The notes beneath the pieces are model-generated. The model did no database searches. It had not been told where the DNA came from and saw only the letters and a program-made list of their open reading frames with translations. From positions 1 through 64,000 of the forward strand of contig NZ_BMPI01000059.1 in assembly GCF_014647515.1 (NCBI RefSeq): a DNA stretch of 64,000 bases. Reading direction: 5' to 3'. The position numbers and the translations under genes are program-made. Positions within the stretch are counted from its first letter, which is position 1. Every line of letters starts with the position of its first letter. Positions 35,035-42,669 of this stretch are shown here, one piece after another. This stretch comes from Dactylosporangium sucinum. Lineage in GTDB: Bacteria > Actinomycetota > Actinomycetes > Mycobacteriales > Micromonosporaceae.

Positions 35035-35834
35035 CCGACGGGCCTGATACGGCGCCAGTCGCCGCCATTGACCACCTGGCGGGCAGCGGGATCAGTCTCA
35101 CCGCCGTCCGCAAGAAATACGGCGAGACAACAGTTCTGGACGACATCGACCTTTCGGTACGGGCGGGGCAACGCATCGCCCTCATCGGCCCGAGCGGATC
35201 GGGCAAGACCACGATCCTGCGCACGGTCGCGATGCTGGAGCCGATCGAGGCCGGGTCGATCAGGGTGGAGGGGGTCGAGATCAACGGCCCGCACGTGAAG
35301 GCGCACGCCCGGGACCTCGGACCGGTCCGACGCAAGGTGGGCATGGTCTTCCAGCACTTCAACCTGTTCCCGAACCTCACCGTGCTGGACAACATCACGC
35401 TCGCCCCGCGCCGGGTACTCAAGCTCGACCGGGCGCGCGCCGAGGCCGAGGCCCGCGAACTGCTCGCCGGCGTCGGCCTCGCCGATAAGGCGGGCAGCCG
35501 ACCGCACCAGCTCTCCGGCGGCCAGCAGCAGCGCGTCGCGATCGCCCGCTCGCTCGCGATGCGCCCGTCCGTGCTGCTGTTCGACGAGGTGACCTCGGCG
35601 CTCGACCCGGAGCTGGTGGCCGAGGTGCTCTCGGTCATCCGGGGGCTGGCCGAGCGCAGCTGGGTGACGATGCTGATCGTGACCCACGAGATGCGCTTCG
35701 CCGGCGACGTCGCCGACGAGGTCGTCTTCATGGAGGCCGGTCGGATCATCGAGCAGGGACCACCGGGACAGGTACTCGGCGACCCGCAGAACGCTCGGAC
35801 CCGCCAGTTCCTCAGCCGGCTGAGCGAACACTGA
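35031..35834 (+). CDS. ehuA: EhuA-like ABC transporter ATP-binding protein
   Basis: A 267-residue polar amino acid-type ATPase. ATG 35031 overlaps the preceding stop. Walker A GPSGSGKTTIL (about 58-68), Q-loop VFQHFNLFPNLTVLDN, signature LSGGQQQRVAIARSLAMRP, Walker B LLFDEVTSALDPELVAEV and switch His in IVTHEMRFAGDVAD. It energises import by the EhuC/EhuD pore. An N-terminal extension of about 20 residues precedes the usual start of the domain. Last gene of the operon; a 40-bp spacer separates the next small gene. Confidence 0.78.
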   Translation: MTDGPDTAPVAAIDHLAGSGISLTAVRKKYGETTVLDDIDLSVRAGQRIALIGPSGSGKTTILRTVAMLEPIEAGSIRVEGVEINGPHVKAHARDLGPVRRKVGMVFQHFNLFPNLTVLDNITLAPRRVLKLDRARAEAEARELLAGVGLADKAGSRPHQLSGGQQQRVAIARSLAMRPSVLLFDEVTSALDPELVAEVLSVIRGLAERSWVTMLIVTHEMRFAGDVADEVVFMEAGRIIEQGPPGQVLGDPQNARTRQFLSRLSEH

Positions 35835-35874
35835 CCCACGGACCGCCAAGCCATGCCGCCACGATGATCTGTCT

Positions 35875-36282
35875 ATGAATCGGATCGTGCTTGATCGGCG
35901 CTTCCGGGTGTGGCGCTACGGCGTCAGCCACTCACAACTGCTGCTGCACGCTCACGCCGAAGGCGCGGACGCCGACCACCTCAACGTCCTGTTCGAGGAC
36001 GTCCGTGCGGTCAAGCTCCGCTCGTCGTATCAGCCGCTGATCCTGGCGCCCGCCGCCAATCCGGTACGCGAGGACATCCTGGCGTTCGCCGACATGCCAG
36101 AACGGCATCAGCATCGGTACCTGAGTCTGACGCTGTCCACCCGACCCGAGGCCGGGTTCGTTTTGTGCGCGCGTGCGACAGTGCTGGCCGTGGACAGGAC
36201 CAACGACGAAACTCCGATCCACCCCTGGCCCGACGGAGCTCGCGTGATCCACACCCTTCGCCGCGATGATCAGGCTTCCTGA
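35875..36282 (+). CDS. Hypothetical protein
   Basis: A 135-residue soluble protein starting at ATG 35875 (MNRIVLDRRFRVWRYGVSHS). A beta-rich pattern with many strands: LLLHAHAEGADADHLNVLFE, RAVKLRSSYQPLILAPA, HRYLSLTLSTRPEAGFVLCA. No signal or membrane segment. Composition and codon use are those of a real gene. I recognise no family. It follows the transporter operon by 40 bp but has no visible functional link. Confidence 0.7.
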   Translation: MNRIVLDRRFRVWRYGVSHSQLLLHAHAEGADADHLNVLFEDVRAVKLRSSYQPLILAPAANPVREDILAFADMPERHQHRYLSLTLSTRPEAGFVLCARATVLAVDRTNDETPIHPWPDGARVIHTLRRDDQAS

Positions 36283-36377
36283 TCTGCCGCGCTGCGGGCG
36301 CAGGGCAGGGGCGTTCCGCTCCGACCGTTGACCGTGCCCGGTGGTCCGGTCGGACGGCGGCGGGTGTCCGCGCGGTT

Positions 36378-36593
36378 TCAGCTGGGAAGGTGGACTGATG
36401 GTACGAGACGCTCAACAAGGGCGCGGAAGTCGGGCGCGAGCTGGAGTTGCTGTTCCATCTCGTTGTCGATCCAGGCGACCGAGGGCGCACCGTTTGATCC
36501 GCACGCCCGGTAGTCCAGTGCGACCCAATGGTGTCCTTGCCCGCTGAGCAGCACGCATGGTGTCGGCGCTGCGGCACCCTGAACACGTCGACA
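36378..36593 (-). pseudogene. SMI1/KNR4 (SUKH) family C-terminal relic
   Basis: The minus-strand frame ending at TGA 36378 reads TPCVLLSGQGHHWVALDYRA, CGSNGAPSVAWIDNEMEQQL, QLAPDFRALVERLVPSV. The H-W-V-x-L-D-Y-R then P-S-V-x-W-I-D-N-E and final D-F-x-x-L/F-V-E-x-L are what I know from the C-terminal half of SUKH immunity-type proteins. The N-terminal half is missing: upstream sequence on that strand is the 5' end of the opposite-strand gene at 36610. A dead remnant, perhaps of a toxin-immunity locus. Confidence 0.6.
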
Positions 36594-36609
36594 CAGAACG
36601 AGGCTCACC

Positions 36610-36990
36610 GTGGAAATCACGAAGGACAGACACCTCCTCCGCATCGAGCACGAGCGGTTCGTCGCGCGCTTCCCGGACCACGGACGCGACCTTGAACAAC
36701 TTCGGGACCAAGACATCTACGTGACCGTCACCGGCGGCCCGACCTACTACGTGAGCCTCATGACCCTCGACGCGATCGATGCAGTGCTACGCCGCTGGGC
36801 GCAAACCGGCGAAGCCGCCGGCGGCAGCTACTTCTGGTCGACGGACCTCGTCATCATCCCCAGGCCAGGCATCACCGCCATGATCGAGACGATCGACGGG
36901 CTCGTTCGTGACGAAACGATCGACCAAGCATGCCAGGTGATCCCCGGCCCCGACGACGGCCCGGATGCCGCGACATTACAACGCACCTAA
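36610..36990 (+). CDS. Hypothetical protein
   Basis: A 126-residue soluble protein from GTG 36610 with AACGAGG upstream. It is acidic and alpha/beta: MEITKDRHLLRIEHERFVAR, DIYVTVTGGPTYYVSLMTLD, AIDAVLRRWAQTGEAAGGSY, FWSTDLVIIPRPGITAMIET. No membrane segment, no metal motif. I recognise no family; small proteins of this kind near SUKH genes are sometimes immunity proteins, but that is only a contextual guess, since the SUKH relic overlaps this gene's upstream region. Confidence 0.65.
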   Translation: MEITKDRHLLRIEHERFVARFPDHGRDLEQLRDQDIYVTVTGGPTYYVSLMTLDAIDAVLRRWAQTGEAAGGSYFWSTDLVIIPRPGITAMIETIDGLVRDETIDQACQVIPGPDDGPDAATLQRT

Positions 36991-37191
36991 CCCGCTACAA
37001 ACGCAGATCGAGCGGCACGAAACGACGGCCGACCGCGAACCGACGATCTTGAATTCCGGATCTGCCGCGACCCGGGCGTGGGCGGGCCAACGGAAGATCG
37101 TCGCGCTCGTAACGTCCCAGGCGGTGCCGTCCGCCGTGGCTGACCCACGCCCGTGCCGGACGGGCGGCTGAGGCCGGGCTCGACGCTGCGG

Positions 37192-37377
37192 TCACAACTC
37201 CCAGCTGCGGTCGGTCTCGATGTGGCCAACTTCGGCGTCGTAGGCCGCGGCATCGAACAGCATCGTTCGCCGCTCGCCCACCCAGCGAACGCCGCGCCGG
37301 TCGCCTACCTCACGGCGGACACGCGCTTCGATCGCGCAGCATTCCGGCTCGCAGCTCGGGCAGCACGCAATCGTCAT
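37192..37377 (-). CDS. Small Cys-rich 61-residue hypothetical protein
   Basis: ATG 37377 to stop at 37192: MTIACCPSCEPECCAIEARV, RREVGDRRGVRWVGERRTML, FDAAAYDAEVGHIETDRSWEL. Five cysteines in the first 14 residues (CC-x2-C-x3-CC) could bind a metal. The coding character is strong. The start codon overlaps a copy of the recurrent CATGCCGCGATCCGCG spacer motif. Nothing else firm in 36991-37485; minus-strand sequence around 37150-37000 is mildly protein-like in two frames (TAWDVTSATIFRWPAHARVA), perhaps another relic. Confidence 0.5.
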   Translation of the reverse strand: MTIACCPSCEPECCAIEARVRREVGDRRGVRWVGERRTMLFDAAAYDAEVGHIETDRSWEL

Positions 37378-37485
37378 GCCGCGATCCGCGCGCAACGCGG
37401 CGTGACGAACCTGACCGACGCATGGCACCCGCAGCCGCCGATGAGCGGATGCGGACCTGGCCGACTGTATTGACGGACCCAACCG

Positions 37486-38076
37486 CTATTCGAATCGGTC
37501 AGCGAGCTTCGTCAGTTTCGTGACGTACGCCGGCCAGTCGTACTCGTGGGGAATGTTGGTGTTCTCCCGCTGCCAGCCGATCGCTCCGTCGTGCTGTTCG
37601 CGCATGATGTCGGCGTGTCCGGCGTGGCGGGCGAGGTCGCAGGTTACATGGATGATGATCCTGTGCAGCGTCACGTCCCGTCCGCCTGGCCGCCACCACG
37701 GCACCTGCCCCGGCGCGTCGAGGGGCAGCTGTTCGATCGTCTGGTCCGCGAACACCCCCACGCGGCGGTACAGGTCGATGAGTCCATCCTTCGTCTCGCC
37801 GTCCCGCGCGTACCAGTCCGCCTGCGGGTCCTCCTCAAACGCCTGCGTGGAGACCAAGTCCTCAGGTGTCGGGAACTCGCGCCCGAATGTGGGCCCGAAG
37901 TAGCCGGCTTCGACGTTGAGGCAGTGCTTGAGGACGCCCAGCAGGTTGTTGCCGGTCGCGGTGCGGGGCAGTCTGGCCTCGCGTTCGCTCAGGCCGTCGA
38001 GCTTCCAGATCAGGTCATCGCGAGTCGCCTGGAGGTAGTGGTGCAGCGCAGCTTTCGGGTCGCCCAGATCAGCCAT
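37486..38076 (-). CDS. DinB family protein (DUF664-like)
   Basis: A 196-residue four-helix protein. It has the layout of DinB/YfiT metal-dependent proteins: the first helix ALHHYLQATRDDLIWKLDGL, then TGNNLLGVLKHCLNVEAGYF with a His ligand, and the second helix pair DVTLHRIIIHVTCDLARHAG HADIMREQHDG with two more His residues (H-x3-H type). In actinobacteria this group (DUF664) includes mycothiol-dependent thiol S-transferases; the exact reaction is unknown. Cytoplasmic. The start at ATG 38076 (MADLGDPKAALHHYLQA) fits family starts. No operon partner. Confidence 0.9.
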   Translation of the reverse strand: MADLGDPKAALHHYLQATRDDLIWKLDGLSEREARLPRTATGNNLLGVLKHCLNVEAGYFGPTFGREFPTPEDLVSTQAFEEDPQADWYARDGETKDGLIDLYRRVGVFADQTIEQLPLDAPGQVPWWRPGGRDVTLHRIIIHVTCDLARHAGHADIMREQHDGAIGWQRENTNIPHEYDWPAYVTKLTKLADRFE

Positions 38077-38168
38077 GCCCGCCAGTCTTCCTGATGAGCC
38101 TGAGCCATTCGTCCGAGGTGTCGCATGCTGGATCTCAGCGCCCGGCTCGACCGACCAGCATCCTGATC

Positions 38169-38259
38169 TGCCGCGATCCGGTCGGCGGCCGGCGTCTCGG
38201 TCCGGCCCATGGTTACATGGAGCCGGGGCCGGGTCTCATGACGCGATGTGCGGCTGGGC
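38169..38259. repeat. Dispersed repeat family B, copy 3 (left part only)
   Basis: About 90 bp nearly identical to 42670-42757: TGCCGCGATCCG, GGCGGCCGGCGTCTCGGTCC, TGGTTACATGGAGCCGGG and GGTCTCATGACGCGATGTGC GGCTGGGC. Beyond 38260 the similarity fades. It fills most of the spacer 38077-38396 between the DinB-like gene and the hydrolase; there is no gene here. Confidence 0.75.
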
Positions 38260-38396
38260 CCCGTCTTCGTGCTCTGTTCCGGCTAGCACGGCGGCCCGGC
38301 TTCGTTATGTAGATGCTGGTTGATGGGTGGCTTGTCCTTTGAGTAGATGCAGGCCGGAGGCGCGTCGGACGCCAGCCAGACGGCCGGGGGGCTGGC

Positions 38397-39665
38397 TCAG
38401 GCGGCCAGGAAGGCGAGGACCTTCGGCCAGCCGTCGCTGCGGGCCGCGGCGTCGGCGTCACGGGTGCCGCCCAAGCTCCTGGCGACACCCGTGCCCGGGG
38501 ACGACGTGCCCGCGGCGAGGTACGGGAAGCTGCCGACACCGTGGCCGGCGTCCGGATAGATCAGGGCCTGGTGCCCGGCGGTGACGCGGGCGTCGTCAAG
38601 GTGTTGCATGATCCGCTGCGCCTGCGCGACGGACTGCCAGAGCCGGTCCTTGCCGCCGGCGATGGCGAGGACCGGACCGGCCACGTGGGTGACCGGTATC
38701 GCGGTCCGCGGCACCGGGACGCCGCCGATGGTCCAAGCGTTGCCACCGCCGGGAAAGCTCGACCAGACGGTGTCATTGGGCGCGTACAAGATCGCGCCGC
38801 GGACGAGGTCGGGGTAGGACTCGGCCAGCAGCAGCGCCGCCTCGGAGCCGCGGGAGTAGCCGTTGACCACCACCCCGCCGGGATCGGCCCCCGGCTGCGC
38901 GCGTAGGAGCCGCGCCGCCGTCACGAAGTACTCCAGCGGTATGTCGCGCAGGGTTTCGGGCAGACCGGGTACACCGAAGTAGCCCAACGCCAGCGCCGGG
39001 TAGCCGTGCGAGGCGAGCAGCGCCGCGTCGTACTTCCGCCCGACACCGCCCTCGGAACCGCCGAACAGCAGCACGCCGGTGCGGCGCACGGCACCCGGGG
39101 ACGGCAGGAACAGGACTCCGGCCGCCCCGTCGACGTCGAGCGTCAGGGTCCGGTGGGTCACACCGGTCGTGGTCCATTGCCTGGTCAAGGTGCGCGCCGC
39201 GATCTCCCGGCCGGCCACGGTCACGGTCAGCCGGACCTCGTACGCCCCTGCCGCGTCGGGGTACCCGGGACTGAACCACGCCTCGTCCGGATCGCCGGTC
39301 GCCGGCCCCATCGACCAGAACAGGCCCATGCCGTCGACACCGCCGTAAGAGCCCGACACGGGCGCGGACCGATCGAGGTCAACGACGCCGTCGCCGTCCG
39401 CCGCGAAGGTAGCCTCCCCGCGCCAGCGCTGGCCCTTGGCGTCTGCGGCCTGCGACGCGACGGTGACGGCCTCGCGGGCCCGCAGGCCCGACACCCGCAC
39501 ATGGACGGGCTGATCAGCCAGGGCGACCGTGGCATCTACGTCGATCGTGGCGTGCGTCGAATGCCGCGCTGAGCACGCCGCGGCTCCACCACCCACGACC
39601 ACGACGGCGGTCAGGCCGACGAACCAATCGCGAACGCCCACGACATGATGATAAAGCTCAATCAT
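38397..39665 (-). CDS. Acyl-CoA thioesterase/BAAT-type hydrolase, putative lipoprotein
   Basis: A 422-residue protein. ATG 39665 (MIELYHHVVGVRDWFVGLTA) is followed by a hydrophobic segment and AAACS, a lipobox-like end, so probably exported and lipid-anchored. Residues 45-190 are the beta-rich thioesterase/BAAT N-terminal domain (VHVRVSGLRAREAVTVASQA). Residues 200-422 are the BAAT C-terminal alpha/beta hydrolase: VLLFGGSEGG oxyanion region, nucleophile Ser in VVNGYSRGSEAALLLAE (Gly-Tyr-Ser-Arg-Gly, where BAAT enzymes often have Cys), ILYAPNDTVW, and His in YPDAGHGVGSFPY. It may hydrolyse acyl thioesters or other esters outside the cell. Its 5' flank is repeat A copy 4. Confidence 0.85.
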   Translation of the reverse strand: MIELYHHVVGVRDWFVGLTAVVVVGGGAAACSARHSTHATIDVDATVALADQPVHVRVSGLRAREAVTVASQAADAKGQRWRGEATFAADGDGVVDLDRSAPVSGSYGGVDGMGLFWSMGPATGDPDEAWFSPGYPDAAGAYEVRLTVTVAGREIAARTLTRQWTTTGVTHRTLTLDVDGAAGVLFLPSPGAVRRTGVLLFGGSEGGVGRKYDAALLASHGYPALALGYFGVPGLPETLRDIPLEYFVTAARLLRAQPGADPGGVVVNGYSRGSEAALLLAESYPDLVRGAILYAPNDTVWSSFPGGGNAWTIGGVPVPRTAIPVTHVAGPVLAIAGGKDRLWQSVAQAQRIMQHLDDARVTAGHQALIYPDAGHGVGSFPYLAAGTSSPGTGVARSLGGTRDADAAARSDGWPKVLAFLAA

Positions 39666-39734
39666 CCCGCGCACCGAGACCGACCGGCGCCAACAATCGA
39701 GGGCGTACTCAACAGCGCCGGACGCTAGCGTTGA

Positions 39735-39915
39735 CCACGCGCTGGTCCTTGATCGATTCCTGCTGGTCGTCGATGAGAGGGCGTCGCGCTCGCTGTCGTA
39801 CCGATACGAGTTCGCCGAGAAGTGGCCGTGGGTGCCGGCCTGGTCGCGCAAGTCTTGCATGGCGACCGTACTTCTCGGCGATGTGCAGGCCCGCTGGCAG
39901 ACGCTGATCGTAGGC
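39735..39915. repeat. Dispersed repeat family A, copy 4 (diverged)
   Basis: Matches copies 1 and 2 in CGCTGGTCCTTGATCGATTC CTGCTGGTCG and, at the other end, CGATGTGCAGGCCCGC. Minus-strand reading AGLHIAEKYGRHARLARPG and DDQQESIKDQRVV parallels AGLHLAGE and GDQLESLKARTS of copy 2. The longer middle part reads MQDLRDQAGTHGHFSANSYR YDSERDAL, so this copy seems to keep more of the ancestral gene. No intact gene in 39666-39918. Confidence 0.5.
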
Positions 39916-39918
39916 GGG

Positions 39919-40314
39919 CTACAGGTTGTTGATTCGGGCCAGCAGCTCTGCCTCGGTCAAGTCTTCCAGGACCGCGTCCTGCTTGCGGCCCAGGACTGCC
40001 AGCAGCTTTTCCTTCTCCAGTTTCTTGGCTGCCGCTGCCTTCGCCGCCTCGTCCTCCGCGAGGCGGACGGCGATGACGTGCTTGACGACCTCCAGCTTGG
40101 TCTCCAAGGTTGCCTTGGCCGGGTTGGCCTCGGTGGCCACGAACGACTCGGTTTCGACGGCCTTGAGCTCGGCGTTGACCGCCTTGGCCACGTCATCGAG
40201 GCTGAAGCCGGACTTGGCGGTCAGTGGAAGCTCCCACAGCTGTTCCGTGGTCAGCAGTCCCTTGGCCGACGGGTAGCGGAACTTCTCCCGCGTGGCCTTT
40301 TCGAAAATGGTCAC
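39919..40314 (-). CDS. Phage-like small helical protein, partner of the 669-residue protein
   Basis: A 131-residue protein from GTG 40314 (GAGAGG upstream): VTIFEKATREKFRYPSAKGL, LTTEQLWELPLTAKSGFSLD, DVAKAVNAELKAVETESFVA. The second half is a long, charged, Ala/Lys/Glu-rich helix (RLAEDEAAKAAAAKKLEKEK LLAVLGRKQDAVLEDLTEAE) likely to form a coiled coil. I recall short phage proteins with the same plan (FE-A-R-K-R---KGL-T-E-LW-LPLT...VKHI---RLAE---A) encoded next to homologues of the upstream 669-residue protein. Function unknown. It lies 32 bp downstream of that gene, same strand, so a two-gene operon. The name is from memory, unverified. Confidence 0.7.
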   Translation of the reverse strand: MTIFEKATREKFRYPSAKGLLTTEQLWELPLTAKSGFSLDDVAKAVNAELKAVETESFVATEANPAKATLETKLEVVKHVIAVRLAEDEAAKAAAAKKLEKEKLLAVLGRKQDAVLEDLTEAELLARINNL

Positions 40315-40346
40315 GATGGCCTCTCTCCGGTTTTCGGGGTAGGGAA

Positions 40347-42356
40347 TCAGAACTGGATACTGATGAGGTGGCGTCGGCCGCCGGTCATGGTCACCTTGGC
40401 GAGCACAGAGCTGCGGACCGTGGAGCTGAAGCCCAGGCCGGACAGCTGATCCGGCGACGGCTCGCACTTGGTGCGATCGCCGAGAACCTCGAACACCTTG
40501 CGGTGCGGCTGCAGGTCGCCGCGCAGGAACTCGTTGTAGATTCCCCGGGTCGGCTGGTCGTTCACGCACCCCTTCAGGATGAAGAAGTAGTGGCGGTTGC
40601 CGACCTCGCCGTCGTCGAAGTAGTTCGGCGAGTACATGATGGTGGACACCGGCACGAACTGTTCGGTGGTGATTCCCCACAGTTCCTTGCCTGCACTGCC
40701 CGCCTGCATGTCCTTCCCCGGCCGGAAAGCGGCGATCACCTCGCCGGCGACCGTCATCCGGCCCACCTCGACGGTCTCCTTGTGACCGACCGCCCGCTCG
40801 TGGCTGTAATGCTCGATCTTCCCGTTGCTCTCGGTCTCGATCACGAAGCCGACCTGGGTGCTTTCCCGCTTACTGAACTGGTTCACCTCGATCCGGTACT
40901 CGCCGTCGGGGACCTTGCCGGTCCAGGTGACGTTCTCCACCGGCTCGCGCGAGAACGGCCCGCTCGCGTTCATGTCGACGTCCAGCTTGTTGCGCTTGTC
41001 CTTGTACCAGATGTGATCCCCGTTGGGTTCGAACACGTGCAGGTCGAGGTCGTCGTGGTTGAACCAGGACAGGCTCACCCGCAGCTTGCCGGTGACGTTG
41101 CCGCCGGCCCGCTTGACCTTCTCCTTGATCGAGTCGGTGACATTGCCGTTGTAGGACCAGCCGAAATCGTTGTCCCAGGTGAACAGCCGCGGGGCGGCCG
41201 GGTGCCGGCCGGTGGTGAGGCTGACGAGATTCGGTTCGTGGCTGTTGGACACCCACAGGTCGATGGTCGCAGCGCCGGGCAGGATGTCTTTCATGAAGGC
41301 GACCACGGGAATCTCCTCCGGCTTCGCGTCACGAAGGCGCGCACCTGCCGGCCCCGTGGTGGCCGCCTGCATGAGCAGCCCTTCGATGCCGTCCTTCATC
41401 CGCGACTGTGTGTCGTTGTCGACCCACAGCACGTTGGTGACCGACACGTCGGACAGTCGGGCGAACCGTCGTTGCAACGACTCCTCGATGCCCAACTCGT
41501 CGATGGTCTTCATCGCAGCCTTGACCATGGCCGGAGTGATCAACGCCGTGGGGCGCCGGTAATTCTGCGGTGCCACCTTCGACTCGAACGACCGGACCGC
41601 CTGCTCCAGGTCGACGCCCGCGGACAGATCCTGGACGAGGGTGCCGATCACCGTGTTGCGGAACCGGGCCGCCGGGTTCATGGCGTTGGCGAAAATGAAC
41701 GCCCGTTTGTCGGTCGCCTTCGTCCATCGGTTCTGCAATGACCGGAACTCGGTCACCGCCCGGCGATGCTCCGTGCCTCGGTAGAGGGCGTTGTCATCGA
41801 TGAGGTCGACGACGGTGTCCAGAGCGTGCTGGGTCAGCTCGGCCACGCCACGCTGGAACACCTGCACCGCGGCGTCGAAGGTGCCCCGTGCCGCGCCGAC
41901 GTCTGTGATGCGATGCCGCTTCTCCACCCGGCCGTGCAGGTGGTGCCACGCCTCGACCTGACCGTCGCGCAGCGTCCGGGTCGTCCTCGTCCCGTACTGC
42001 GCCTCGGTGGACCGGAAAATGGTGGACAACGGCAGCGTGCCGACGAACTCGTCCATTGCGGCGGCGACGACGGAGAAGACCGGGTCGGATGCAGACACCC
42101 CGGACCAGACGGAGCGGACCTGTCCGTTGTGGATCTCGACGACATTACCAAAGTTCTTGATGAACCCGCGGCAGGTCGAGCAGTCGTACTTGGACCGCTC
42201 ACGGAACCGGAGATTGGTGCCGGCGGGGAAGGAATCGAGAAAGGTGAGCCAGAGTGAGTCCCGGTCGAGACCGTCGCCGACGACGTACAACTCGCCCCTG
42301 GACATCGCCGACAGACGTGAAGTCACATCCGTCACGAACTGCTGGAAATCGCCCAC
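40347..42356 (-). CDS. Large phage-like protein of unknown function (Cys-x2-Cys N-domain, YfaP/DUF2135-like middle)
   Basis: A 669-residue cytoplasmic protein. GTG 42356 is chosen for the AAGGAGG 8 nt upstream; the frame is open 20 codons more. N-terminus: ELYVVGDGLDRDSLWLTFLD, RFRERSKYDCSTCRGFIKNF (Cys-x2-Cys). The helical middle has KVAPQNYRRPTALITPAMVK and ELGIEESLQRRFARLSDVSV. Around 430-520 LRVSLSWFNHDDLDLHVFEP NGDHIWY and VPDGEYRIEVNQFSKRES form a beta-sandwich with the S-W-x-D-D-L-D-L-H-V pattern of DUF2135/YfaP domains. The C-terminus VGNRHYFFILKGCVNDQPTR and QLSGLGFSSTVRSSVLAKV is strongly conserved in relatives I remember from tailed phages. No catalytic motif is recognised. Confidence 0.75.
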   Translation of the reverse strand: MGDFQQFVTDVTSRLSAMSRGELYVVGDGLDRDSLWLTFLDSFPAGTNLRFRERSKYDCSTCRGFIKNFGNVVEIHNGQVRSVWSGVSASDPVFSVVAAAMDEFVGTLPLSTIFRSTEAQYGTRTTRTLRDGQVEAWHHLHGRVEKRHRITDVGAARGTFDAAVQVFQRGVAELTQHALDTVVDLIDDNALYRGTEHRRAVTEFRSLQNRWTKATDKRAFIFANAMNPAARFRNTVIGTLVQDLSAGVDLEQAVRSFESKVAPQNYRRPTALITPAMVKAAMKTIDELGIEESLQRRFARLSDVSVTNVLWVDNDTQSRMKDGIEGLLMQAATTGPAGARLRDAKPEEIPVVAFMKDILPGAATIDLWVSNSHEPNLVSLTTGRHPAAPRLFTWDNDFGWSYNGNVTDSIKEKVKRAGGNVTGKLRVSLSWFNHDDLDLHVFEPNGDHIWYKDKRNKLDVDMNASGPFSREPVENVTWTGKVPDGEYRIEVNQFSKRESTQVGFVIETESNGKIEHYSHERAVGHKETVEVGRMTVAGEVIAAFRPGKDMQAGSAGKELWGITTEQFVPVSTIMYSPNYFDDGEVGNRHYFFILKGCVNDQPTRGIYNEFLRGDLQPHRKVFEVLGDRTKCEPSPDQLSGLGFSSTVRSSVLAKVTMTGGRRHLISIQF

Positions 42357-42669
42357 TGCGTCATCCTCCTTGATCACCGGAGATCCTACGAAGTGCCCGC
42401 AATCGGAGAAACCCATTTCCGGCCGTCCGCACGGTCACGGACGGACAGCCGGTGGCCGGCGGTCACTCGACCGGATTCGCGTACGGCGGTAGGGTGCCGA
42501 GCCGGCGGTCGGCAGTTCCGCCAGTTGACCGGTGACGTGCCGAGATCGAGAGGGTCGCCTGCGACCTGAATGAGACCTGACCCGAGTAGTGGATCTCGAG
42601 CAACTTCTCAAGCACGCCAGGCTCGCGCCGAGGGACCGTGTGAACGCGCGCTTGATCAGGTGCACGCTC

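Noticed and set aside
40224-41741. Long open frame opposite the phage-like 669-residue protein
   Set aside because: Antisense shadow of a clearly coding gene; no start signal and low-complexity composition.
39919-42356. Tellurite resistance (TerD/TerY) locus
   Set aside because: The beta-sandwich segment of the 669-residue protein first suggested TerD, but the GDNRTG-type TerD signature is absent and no other ter gene is present.
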